Assembly (NCBI GenBank): GCA_050014815.1
Contig: JBEKCP010000087.1
Span: forward strand, 1-13,777
Reading direction: 5' to 3'
Source: JBEKCP01 sp050014815
Lineage (GTDB): Bacteria; Planctomycetota; Planctomycetia; Pirellulales; Thermoguttaceae
DNA: 13,777 nt
The notes under the pieces are model-generated. The model was not told the DNA's origin. It made no database searches and was given only the letters and a program-made list of their open reading frames with translations. Positions 6,512-12,560 of this stretch are shown one piece after another. Both the position numbers and the translations under genes were made by a program. Each line of letters opens with the position of its first letter. Positions within the stretch are counted from its first letter, which is position 1.

Positions 6512-7726
6512 GTGCTCGATTGGATAGCCGTATCTACTGAAATACGGTTCCCAGCGGCGCGAGATTTCCCGCCGGAGCCCATCGGGCAATTCGTAGCGGT
6601 TTGTCCGGTAGTCGGCCTGCCGGGCGAAGTAGGCCCGCACGGCCGGCTCGATCCGCTCGAAGTCGCCCAACTCGAACTGCCGGTAGATCGCCCGCAGCTC
6701 GACGATCGGCTCCCGCACGAGGTCTTCGTACCGCAACTCGAAGAACCGCCGCGGCTCGACCAGCCCGCGGGTGGCCTCCAGCCGGGCGTGCATCGCCAAC
6801 AGCGTCCGGAAGACCTGCTCCTCCAGACCTTCGCACCTCGGCTCCTGGTACCCTTGCCAGGCATACAGCGACTTCCAAAGACGGATCGTCGACGGGTAGA
6901 GCACGTAGGGATCGCGGACCATGTGGACGAAGCGGGCGTTGGGAAACAACTCCAACAAGAGCGGCAGGCGGAACGTGTGCGGCGGCGATTTCAGCACGAG
7001 CCGGCCCGGCCGCTTCAAGAGCACGGTCTTGAGAAACTTCACGAGCATCCGCTGCCACCGCCGGCGGTCGGGAGCCGGAACCCGTTCCAGGTCGAAGTAC
7101 TCCGGAAACTGCGGCGGCTCGTTCGGAAAGGCCATCGTGGCATACGGGCTGGGAACCCCCATGTTGCACAGGGCAAACTCGTCTTCCTGCGGCCGCTCCC
7201 AGCCCATCGCCATGGCGTCGGCCGGCCGGTGGCCGGGGAGCAGGAAAGCGGTCCAGCCCCGCAGCGCCGGCTCCGTCAGCAGGAAATGTGCCGGTGCGAA
7301 GCACTCGAAGGTCGTTGGGCAGCGATTTCGCCCATCCAGGGCCAACAACTCGTGCAGCAGCGTCGTGCCCGTCCGCCAGTGGCCGATGATGAAAACCGGG
7401 TCGCGCGGCAGCTCCAGCCGTTGCAATCGCTCCCCGTGGAAAAAATCCTGCAAACTGCCCAGCCCCGTGTTCAACAGGCTGGCGAAAAGGTCGATGCCGC
7501 AATCGGCCAAATGTCCGGGCGGTATCCTCAAGCGGTTGCGGACGAGGAGGCGGGCCAGGCCGAAAAAGTCGGCCCCCGTCCACGCCGCGGCTTGATGCCA
7601 GCCCGGCCGGGCAAAACGTCCGCCGGATGAGGGAGAAGACTGCGTTGGGCTCGTAGGGCTTCCCTTGGGGACCGGATGAATAAGTGATGTGTAACCATGA
7701 GTAGACAAGATTATAATACGTAGCAC
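6506..7726 (-). CDS. PAPS-dependent sulfotransferase family protein
   Basis: Transfers sulfate from PAPS to an unknown acceptor. The 5'-phosphosulfate loop is FIIGHWRTGTTLLHELL (near residue 112 from the chosen start), and the 3'-phosphate site is FVHMVRDPYVLYPSTIRLW (near 266). PTTFECFAPAHFLLTE and LVLKSPPHTFR are typical of bacterial family-3 sulfotransferases. No signal peptide or membrane helix is visible. The start is uncertain: the frame is open to an ATG at 7798, but that overlaps the divergent gene at 7762. The only other standard in-frame starts near the conserved region are GTG at 7726 and TTG at 7708, neither with a clear ribosome site. An out-of-frame ATG lies at 7698, so a small frameshift or sequence error is possible. 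The stop codon lies in a repeat. The neighbouring oxoamine synthase and SDR suggest a lipid acceptor, which is inference. Confidence 0.85.
   Translation of the reverse strand: MLRIIILSTHGYTSLIHPVPKGSPTSPTQSSPSSGGRFARPGWHQAAAWTGADFFGLARLLVRNRLRIPPGHLADCGIDLFASLLNTGLGSLQDFFHGERLQRLELPRDPVFIIGHWRTGTTLLHELLALDGRNRCPTTFECFAPAHFLLTEPALRGWTAFLLPGHRPADAMAMGWERPQEDEFALCNMGVPSPYATMAFPNEPPQFPEYFDLERVPAPDRRRWQRMLVKFLKTVLLKRPGRLVLKSPPHTFRLPLLLELFPNARFVHMVRDPYVLYPSTIRLWKSLYAWQGYQEPRCEGLEEQVFRTLLAMHARLEATRGLVEPRRFFELRYEDLVREPIVELRAIYRQFELGDFERIEPAVRAYFARQADYRTNRYELPDGLRREISRRWEPYFSRYGYPIEHV
7710..7717. promoter_or_regulatory. Symmetric -10 element of a bidirectional promoter
   Basis: ATTATAAT is its own reverse complement, so a perfect TATAAT is read on both strands (plus 7712-7717, minus 7715-7710). 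It sits between the divergent sulfotransferase and oxoamine synthase genes. The -35 boxes are weak on both sides; the best on the minus strand is TTGCGG at 7739-7734 with an 18-base spacer. Confidence 0.5.
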
Positions 7727-7761
7727 CGGACAACCGCAAACGATCTCTGGAGGAACGGGCG

Positions 7762-9111
7762 ATGCACACCGTCGTTGGAAACTCCGATCTGAAGACAACT
7801 GCCGCCAAGAGGTCTGCCGCCGGATCGGTGCTTCCCCGGGTGAAACGGAGCGCCGGCGACGACGAGGCCCCGGGGGCGCCGGACCGGCTCGATGCGCACC
7901 TCCGCCGCGATCGCGTCACCCGCTTTGGACTGACCTTCCTGGACCACTTCGACGGCATCCACCTGAAGGACCTGGTCGTCGACTCGATGGACGACGACCG
8001 CCGCATGACGGTCGGCGGCCGCACCCTCCACAACTTCGGTTCGGACAGTTTCCTGGGCTTGGATCGGCACCCGGCCGTCCGGCAGGCGATGATCGACGCG
8101 GCGAAACTTTGGGGGACCCACAACGGGGCTTCCCGCGCCTTCTCCAGCGTTCAGTTGTCCGAAGAGGCCGAGCGGCGGCTGGCCGAGTGGCTCGGGGTCG
8201 AGGATACCCTGATTTACCCGAGTGTCACGCTGGCCAACATCGGATTGATGCCCGCCGTGACCCGCCCGGACGATCTCCTCGTGGTCGATCGCCAGTCGCA
8301 CGACAGCATCCAGCAGGCGGCCAAGATCGCCGCCGCCAACGGGGCCAGGCTCCGGGAGTTGCATCCCTGCCATCCGGATCCGCTCCGGGAACTGTTGGAA
8401 GCCGAGGCGCATCCGTCGGCGGTCGTTGCCGTGGACGGGGTGTACAGCATGACGGGCAAGATTCCGCCTTTGGCCGAGCTGGACCGCATGGCCCGCTCGC
8501 ACGGCGGCATCTTGTATGTCGACGACGCCCACGGCACGGGCGTGGTCGGCCCCGGCGGCCGCGGGGCGGCGATGATGAGCCTGGGGTCGCTCCGCGAGGT
8601 CCTCATGGTGGGCTCGCTCTCGAAGGCCTTCTCGTGCATGGGGGCGTTCGTCACGTGTCACCCCGAGTTGAAGCGGGTCCTGAAGATTCGCTCGAGCACG
8701 TTCATTTTTGGCGGCCCGGTGCCGCCCCCCTACCTGGCCGCCGTCTGCGCCGTATGCGAGATCCTTGGCTCACCCGAGCACGACCGGCTCCTCCAGCGTC
8801 TCCACTCGCTCATGGAGCGGCTCAGCGAGGGCATCCGCGCCCAGGGCCTGAGCGTGCTGGGCGGCCAGGCCCCCATCATCTCGGTCACCATCGGCGACAT
8901 CGAGCGAACGTTCGAGGCCGGCAAGTGGCTGTTCGATCGCGGCTACTACGTCCAGTCGGCGACGTATCCGGCCGTGCCCATCAACGGCGGCCTTCTGCGG
9001 ATCCAGGTCAACGCCAACCATTCCGAGGAGGACGTCGATGGCCTTGTGGGCGCGCTCGGGGAGTTGAAAGAGGCGTTCCACCTGCCGGACGCAGGGATTA
9101 GGGGGGATTAG
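7762..9111 (+). CDS. Alpha-oxoamine synthase family PLP enzyme
   Basis: A 449-residue member of the BioF/KBL/SPT family, which condenses an amino acid with an acyl-CoA to give an alpha-amino ketone with loss of CO2. PLP-site features: His180 (VDRQSHDSIQ), VDGVYSMTGKIPPL (225-238), Asp254 and His257 (YVDDAHGTGVVG), and the Schiff-base lysine 288 (GSLSKAF). Divergence from BioF/KBL is clear: the usual GGSR...SGT..H motif reads GTHNGASRAFSSVQLSEEAE (118-137), lacking the family histidine, and the lysine is followed by FSCMGAF rather than LG..GG. There is also an N-terminal extension of about 45 residues. This points away from ordinary biotin synthesis and toward a lipid or secondary substrate; serine palmitoyltransferase-like activity is one option. 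Start ATG 7762 has GGAGG 8 bases upstream. The stop abuts repeat copy 2. Confidence 0.88.
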   Translation: MHTVVGNSDLKTTAAKRSAAGSVLPRVKRSAGDDEAPGAPDRLDAHLRRDRVTRFGLTFLDHFDGIHLKDLVVDSMDDDRRMTVGGRTLHNFGSDSFLGLDRHPAVRQAMIDAAKLWGTHNGASRAFSSVQLSEEAERRLAEWLGVEDTLIYPSVTLANIGLMPAVTRPDDLLVVDRQSHDSIQQAAKIAAANGARLRELHPCHPDPLRELLEAEAHPSAVVAVDGVYSMTGKIPPLAELDRMARSHGGILYVDDAHGTGVVGPGGRGAAMMSLGSLREVLMVGSLSKAFSCMGAFVTCHPELKRVLKIRSSTFIFGGPVPPPYLAAVCAVCEILGSPEHDRLLQRLHSLMERLSEGIRAQGLSVLGGQAPIISVTIGDIERTFEAGKWLFDRGYYVQSATYPAVPINGGLLRIQVNANHSEEDVDGLVGALGELKEAFHLPDAGIRGD

Positions 9112-9182
9112 TTTAGCGGGCGGGCTTGCCCGCCGTGCAACGGTGGAAAAAGCCACGCGGCGGGCAAGCCCGCCCGCTAAAC
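9111..9182. repeat. Palindromic repeat, copy 2 (GTTTAGCGGGCGGG family)
   Basis: The left arm 9111-9134 pairs perfectly over 24 bp with 9159-9182. Arms match copy 1 at 6437-6511. It fills the gap between two convergent genes. Its first base is the last base of the oxoamine synthase stop codon, and its right arm supplies the last codon and stop of the SDR gene. A strong hairpin forms in transcripts of either strand, though without a T tract. Confidence 0.85.
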
Positions 9183-9965
9183 TTCCTCCAACTCCGCATA
9201 GCCTGACATGATGCGGCGGTAGATCGCCTGGGGGAGCCAGCCGGCGGCCCGGGCCAGGAGCCACGTCGAGCGGGGGAACCAGCATTCGGCCTGGCCGCGC
9301 CGGATGGCCAGCGCGATCCGCCGCGCGGCGTCCTCGGCCGTCACCAGGTTCTTCACGGTTTCGCGGTCCCGGTCCGTGATCATGGGCGTATCGACGAAGC
9401 CGGGGCCGATGAGCGTGACGCGGATGCCCAGCGGGTGGAGATCGACGCGGAGCGAATCTGCGAGCGCCACGATCGCCGCCTTGCTCGCCCGGTAGACGCC
9501 GCCGGCCGGCAGGGCCACCAGCGCGGCAATGCTGGCGACCGCCGCTATGTGGCCCGAGCGACGCCGGGTCATGTCCGGCAGGACCGCGGCTATCGCGTTG
9601 ACGGTGCCTTGGAGATTGGTGGCAATGACTTGCTGGGCCTTGATCGGGTCGAACTCCCGGACGGGGCTCTTGCGATAGATGCCCGCGTTGGCCACGAGCA
9701 CGTCGCACGGTCCCAGCGCGGCCTGAAGGGTCTCGGCGGCCGCGGCGACGGCCCCGGCGTCGGCCACGTCGGCGGCGGCCCAGGCGCAAGCACCGCCCCC
9801 GGCCCGGAGCGACCGCGCCACCTCGTCGAGCACGTCCTCGCGCCGGGCAATCAAGCCGAGCCTGGCGCCGCGCGGCGCCAGGTGCCCGGCCAGGGCCCGC
9901 CCGATCCCGCTGGTCGCCCCCGTGATCCAGACGCTCTTCCCTTCCCAAAAGGTCTCTCGCAACAT
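9177..9965 (-). CDS. Short-chain dehydrogenase/reductase (SDR)
   Basis: A 262-residue classical SDR. The cofactor motif TGATSGIGR is at 15-23, with Asp66 (DVAD) and NAG at 93-95. The catalytic tetrad is Asn117, Ser145, Tyr158 and Lys162 (YRASK), followed by PGFVDTPM. Arg41-Arg42 after the second beta strand suggest NADP(H) preference. The C-terminal tail (ECWFPRSTWLLARAAGWLP) is hydrophobic/aromatic, as in SDRs acting on lipids. With the oxoamine synthase next door, reduction of a 3-keto lipid (3-ketosphinganine reductase-like) is an attractive but unproven role. The ATG at 9965 is preceded by GAGGAG 5 bases away. The last codon and stop come from repeat copy 2. Confidence 0.88.
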   Translation of the reverse strand: MLRETFWEGKSVWITGATSGIGRALAGHLAPRGARLGLIARREDVLDEVARSLRAGGGACAWAAADVADAGAVAAAAETLQAALGPCDVLVANAGIYRKSPVREFDPIKAQQVIATNLQGTVNAIAAVLPDMTRRRSGHIAAVASIAALVALPAGGVYRASKAAIVALADSLRVDLHPLGIRVTLIGPGFVDTPMITDRDRETVKNLVTAEDAARRIALAIRRGQAECWFPRSTWLLARAAGWLPQAIYRRIMSGYAELEEV

Positions 9966-9987
9966 GGCTCTCCTCGTCCTACCCCAT

Positions 9988-10024
9988 AGTATACCTTGTG
10001 AACCCGCGGACCGCCGGTTACACT
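9988..10024. promoter_or_regulatory. Possible divergent promoters between SDR and glycosyltransferase
   Basis: Plus strand: TTGTGA (9996-10001), 17-base spacer, TACACT (10019-10024). Minus strand: TATACT (9993-9988) without a recognisable -35 box. Matches are moderate, and the plus-strand start site would fall close to the ATG at 10034, downstream of the apparent ribosome site, so this assignment is tentative. Confidence 0.3.
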
Positions 10025-10033
10025 GGAAGCGAT

Positions 10034-11908
10034 ATGACCACCGCCGTCTTTCGCCGACGCCCCGCGGATTATCTCGTCTGGTTCCTTCTGGCGGGCGCCC
10101 TGGTGGCGGCCGCCGGCATACGTGGGCGGCTCGCGACGTTTCCCCTGGAACGCGACGAAGGCGAGTTCGCCTACGCGGGGCAATTGATCCTCCAGGGAGT
10201 GCCCCCGTATCAACTGGCCTACAACATGAAGCTGCCGGGCACTTACCTGGCCTATGCGGCGCTGATGGCGGTTTTCGGGCAGACCACGGCGGGCATCCAC
10301 CTCGGATTGCTCGCGGTCAACCTGGCGACCATCGTTCTCCTGTTCTTCCTGGTGCGGGCGCTGTTCGATCCGTTTTCCGCGGCCGTAGCCGCGCTAGCCT
10401 ACGCGCTGCTCTCGGTCAGCCCGTCGGTGCTCGGCATGGCGGCCCACGCCACGCACTTCGTGGCCTTCTTCGCCGTTGCCGGCGCCTGGGCGCTCTGGTC
10501 GGGCCTCCAGTCGGGGAAGACGGTCCGATTCCTGGTCGGCGGGCTGTTGCTGGGCATCGGCTTCCTCATGAAGCAGCAGGCGGTCTTCCTGCTGGCCTTC
10601 GGCGGCGTGGTCGCACTCATCCACAACCTTCGCGTGTGGAATCGTAGGGTGGGTCGAGCGGAGCGAGCCCCACCAACTGGAAGTTGCCTGATTCCTGGTG
10701 GGGCTCGCCGACCAACGCTTCGCGTCGGTGCCCGTCGACCCACCCTACTACTCGCTGCCCAGTTCGGCTCTTACACGCTGGGCGCCCTCCTCCCCTACGC
10801 CATCACGTGCCTCTGGCTGTGGCGGGCCGGCGTGTTCGACAAGTTCTGGTTCTGGACAGTCCAGTACGCCCGGGCTTACGTGCAGGAGATTCCCCTGAAG
10901 TACGCCGGGATAGTTTTCTGGCAGAATGTCCAGGGCGTGGTTGGCTCGAACTGGCCGATTTGGTTGTTGGCGGCGATCGGGCTGGTGGCGGCGGCGGTTC
11001 CCGGAAAATCCTGCCGTGGGCTGCGGCCTTTCGTGTTCGCCTTCGTGGTGTTCTCCTGCCTGTGTGTTTGCCCGGGCTTCTTCTTCCGCCAGCACTATTT
11101 CATCGTCATGCTCCCGGCGGTGGCCATGCTGGCGGGAGTTGGGAGCCGCGGAGTCTGGCGCATCCTGTCATGGCGGCTTGTGCCGGACGAGGAGCATCGG
11201 GGAGCGGAGCATCCCAGCCAGGCGAGTACACGCGAAACCGCCTCGCGAAAGCCGGGATCCTCGGCATCCCCTCCGCGACGGAAGCGGCGAGGGGCGCACC
11301 AGGAGAAGGCGGCGGCTATCCGGCCGGCGCGAGGATCCACGGCGGTGGCGGCGGCGATGGTCGCCGCGCTGCTTGTCGCGGCCATAGTGTTGCCCGTCTG
11401 GCAGCAGCAGGACTTCTTCTTCTTTTGGACGCCGGAGGCCGCTTGCCGGCGGGTGTACTTCCCCAATCCTTTTGTGGAATGTCCCGTGATCGCCGATTAC
11501 CTGGCGAAGAACACCACGCCGGAGCAGACGGTGGCGGTGCTCGGCTCGGAGCCCGAGGTGTATTTCGACGCCCGGCGGCGTTCGGCCACCGGCTACATCT
11601 ACACCTACGGCCTGGTGGAGGAGCAGCCGCTGGCCCGCCAGATGCAAGAGGAGATGATCCGCGAGATCGAGGCGGCCAAGCCCGAGTTCATCGTTTTTGT
11701 CCAGGTTCCAACGTCCTGGCTGGCCAACCCCAAGTCCGAGACGCTCATCTTCCAATGGGCGAACTCCTACTTGGCGCGGTTCTATCGCCCGACCGGCGTT
11801 GTCGACATCCTGTCCCAAGATCAGACGGAATACCGCTGGGACGAGCAGATCAAGGGGAACGGACCGCGTTCTCCGTACAATCTTGTGGTGTATCGGCGGA
11901 CGAGGTAG
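10034..11908 (+). CDS. GT-C fold membrane glycosyltransferase (ArnT/PMT-like) with in-frame insertions
   Basis: A 624-residue integral membrane protein with about 11 transmembrane segments and a soluble C-terminal domain. The first loop carries ERDEGEFAYAGQLILQG (about 39-55) and KLPGTY, the acidic catalytic/carrier-lipid motif of PMT_2/ArnT-type enzymes. These use polyprenyl-phosphate sugars at the membrane; acceptor and sugar are unknown. ATG 10034 is preferred (GGAAG 4 bases upstream) over the in-frame 9998. Two loops look expanded. Residues about 204-238 are translated from a 105-bp palindromic repeat, and about 384-437 are an Arg/Ser/Ala-rich, probably disordered stretch with short repeats. 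Neither interrupts a predicted membrane segment, so the protein may still work. It diverges from the SDR gene. Confidence 0.85.
   Translation: MTTAVFRRRPADYLVWFLLAGALVAAAGIRGRLATFPLERDEGEFAYAGQLILQGVPPYQLAYNMKLPGTYLAYAALMAVFGQTTAGIHLGLLAVNLATIVLLFFLVRALFDPFSAAVAALAYALLSVSPSVLGMAAHATHFVAFFAVAGAWALWSGLQSGKTVRFLVGGLLLGIGFLMKQQAVFLLAFGGVVALIHNLRVWNRRVGRAERAPPTGSCLIPGGARRPTLRVGARRPTLLLAAQFGSYTLGALLPYAITCLWLWRAGVFDKFWFWTVQYARAYVQEIPLKYAGIVFWQNVQGVVGSNWPIWLLAAIGLVAAAVPGKSCRGLRPFVFAFVVFSCLCVCPGFFFRQHYFIVMLPAVAMLAGVGSRGVWRILSWRLVPDEEHRGAEHPSQASTRETASRKPGSSASPPRRKRRGAHQEKAAAIRPARGSTAVAAAMVAALLVAAIVLPVWQQQDFFFFWTPEAACRRVYFPNPFVECPVIADYLAKNTTPEQTVAVLGSEPEVYFDARRRSATGYIYTYGLVEEQPLARQMQEEMIREIEAAKPEFIVFVQVPTSWLANPKSETLIFQWANSYLARFYRPTGVVDILSQDQTEYRWDEQIKGNGPRSPYNLVVYRRTR
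10644..10748. repeat. 105-bp palindromic element inserted in a coding sequence
   Basis: Outer arms GTAGGGTGGGTCGA (10644-10657) and complement (10735-10748) are 14 bp and perfect. Inner arms GCGAGCCCCACCA (10663-10675) and complement (10696-10708) are 13 bp around a 20-base loop. A third small hairpin lies between 10708 and about 10727 (CCGAC...GTCGG). The element is exactly 35 codons long and keeps the glycosyltransferase frame open. The GTAGGGTGGGTCGAGCG...AGCCCCACC pattern resembles a REP-like family I have seen in several phyla. Confidence 0.8.
11191..11337. repeat. Probable second repeat-derived expansion in the glycosyltransferase gene
   Basis: GGAGCATC occurs twice (11191-11198, 11206-11213). 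GGGAT and ATCCC (11254-11270) form a small inverted repeat. CCCCTC near 11268 can pair with GAGGGG about 20 bases downstream. The translation is Arg/Ser/Ala/Pro-rich and unlike the membrane segments on either side. Boundaries are approximate. Confidence 0.4.
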
Positions 11909-12063
11909 TGTCCTAATTTGACCCCACCAGCCTTTATGACGGGTGTGGTGTTGAAGGCCGAAATGCTAGCGGGACGATGGCCCCCGGCTGCGGTGATGGC
12001 TGGCGTCGTCTCAAGCCCCTGGACGTTCAATGACCTTTTTTACCGAGTGATGGAAGCGACGGC

Positions 12064-12098
12064 GCAATAAAAGACCCCGCCGCTGTAGGCGACGGGGT
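12064..12098 (-). terminator. Intrinsic terminator
   Basis: Read on the minus strand, ACCCC...GGGGT (12098-12094 with 12078-12074) closes a GC-rich hairpin with an inner GCC/GGC stem, followed by CTTTTATT (12073-12066). It could end transcripts from the tRNA at 12275 or the short RNA starting near 12131. Confidence 0.65.
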
Positions 12099-12131
12099 GA
12101 TGGCCGAATGGTTCGGCAATCGGATTAGTCC
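12064..12131 (-). ncRNA. Candidate small RNA antisense to the neighbouring tRNA
   Basis: A promoter (12138-12165) and an intrinsic terminator (12064-12098) enclose about 65 nt with no reading frame. The 5' part, GACTAATCCGATTGCC (12130-12115), is perfectly complementary to 16 nt of the adjacent tRNA covering the end of the anticodon stem and the variable arm. A 6-bp hairpin with CCA loop (GCCGAA/TTCGGC, 12117-12103) follows, then the terminator. Read on the plus strand, 12094-12130 aligns with the tRNA 5' half lacking the anticodon arm, so it may derive from an inverted partial duplication. It could also be the 3' trailer of the tRNA transcript. Expression is not shown. Confidence 0.4.
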
Positions 12132-12137
12132 ATAGGT

Positions 12138-12165
12138 ATTATATCTTTCCAAGGCCCCACGTCAA
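12138..12165 (-). promoter_or_regulatory. Near-consensus sigma70 promoter
   Basis: Minus strand: TTGACG (12165-12160), 16-base spacer, perfect TATAAT (12143-12138). It starts 20 bases downstream of the tRNA 3' end and points away from it, toward the candidate small RNA. The predicted start is near 12131. Confidence 0.6.
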
Positions 12166-12184
12166 GCCAGTCTTTTTCAGAAAA

Positions 12185-12275
12185 CGGAGGGGACGGGATT
12201 CGAACCCGTGAACCGAAGACTAATCCGATTGCCCGATTTTCAATCGGGTGCCATAAACCACTCGGCCACCCCCCC
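12185..12275 (-). tRNA. Class II serine-type tRNA with anticodon GAA
   Basis: 91 nt. Acceptor GGGGGGG pairs with CCCCUCC (G3-U70 wobble where GGAGGGG would be expected), discriminator G73, no encoded CCA. U8-G9, then D arm GCCGAGUGGUUUAUGGC, as in tRNA-Ser. Anticodon arm CCCGA-UUGAAAA-UCGGG gives GAA at 34-36, the phenylalanine anticodon, on a 17-nt arm that aligns without gaps to tRNA-Ser(UGA). The variable arm is long (7 bp AAUCGGA/UUCGGUU, 6-nt loop UUAGUC). T arm ACGGG-UUCGAAU-CCCGU. SerRS reads the long variable arm and discriminator, not the anticodon, so serine charging is plausible. All arms are intact, arguing against simple decay. It may be a tRNA-Ser whose loop shifted by one base, a regulatory tRNA, or a recent pseudogene. 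Confidence 0.85.
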
Positions 12276-12278
12276 GTG

Positions 12279-12300
12279 GGTCGGCGATGCATCGCCGACC
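12279..12300. repeat. 22-bp perfect palindrome at the tRNA 5' end
   Basis: GGTCGGCGATG is followed directly by its exact complement. It lies 3 bases upstream of the first tRNA base, inside the 5' leader, so the precursor would carry a strong hairpin next to the RNase P cleavage site. It is GC-rich and resembles dispersed REP-type units. Confidence 0.65.
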
Positions 12301-12394
12301 TCGTCGCGTCGGCCATTGCAATGCTTTCCCGTTTTGTGTCCCTGGCGGAGTTATGGCATGAATTAGCCCCTATTCACGGCACGACACGATACTG

Positions 12395-12422
12395 ATTAGA
12401 CCCCGGCGCACAAGAAAGTCAA
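12395..12422 (-). promoter_or_regulatory. Candidate promoter for the GAA tRNA
   Basis: Minus strand: TTGACT (12422-12417), 16-base spacer, TCTAAT (12400-12395). Transcription would start near 12388, about 110 bases before the tRNA, and pass through the palindrome at 12279-12300. Confidence 0.5.
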
Positions 12423-12468
12423 CCCCCCAGAGGTACGAATTAGGGCACTACCCGCGGGAGACGGGAGT

Positions 12469-12497
12469 TTGAAGAACCCGCTTTTCCATGCTAGAAT
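12469..12497 (+). promoter_or_regulatory. Sigma70-type promoter for the nucleotidyltransferase gene
   Basis: TTGAAG (12469-12474), 17-base spacer, TAGAAT (12492-12497). Start site near 12504, giving a leader of about 57 nt before the ATG at 12561. Confidence 0.6.
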
Positions 12498-12560
12498 GGA
12501 TAGTTTCCTGCACCTCGATTCGGGGGGAAGTGGTTCTCGGCGATTCCGCGTGGCCGCACT

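Noticed and set aside
6470..7630. 386-residue plus frame antisense to the sulfotransferase
   Set aside because: It mirrors the sulfotransferase codons and has no recognisable domain.
8109..9948. Long frames overlapping the oxoamine synthase and SDR genes (8109-9101 plus, 8770-9948 minus)
   Set aside because: Arg/Gly/Pro-rich shadow translations; the real genes carry complete catalytic motifs.
10684..11916. 410-residue plus frame within the glycosyltransferase gene
   Set aside because: Wrong frame. It starts inside the palindromic insertion and lacks membrane segments or motifs.
11909..11933. TGTCCTAATTTGACCCC directly after the glycosyltransferase stop, resembling an insertion-sequence end
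   Set aside because: No matching inverted end and no transposase frame in the window. At most a solo remnant; not supportable.
11821..12030. 69-residue minus-strand frame after the glycosyltransferase
   Set aside because: Overlaps the glycosyltransferase 3' end; no ribosome site or domain.
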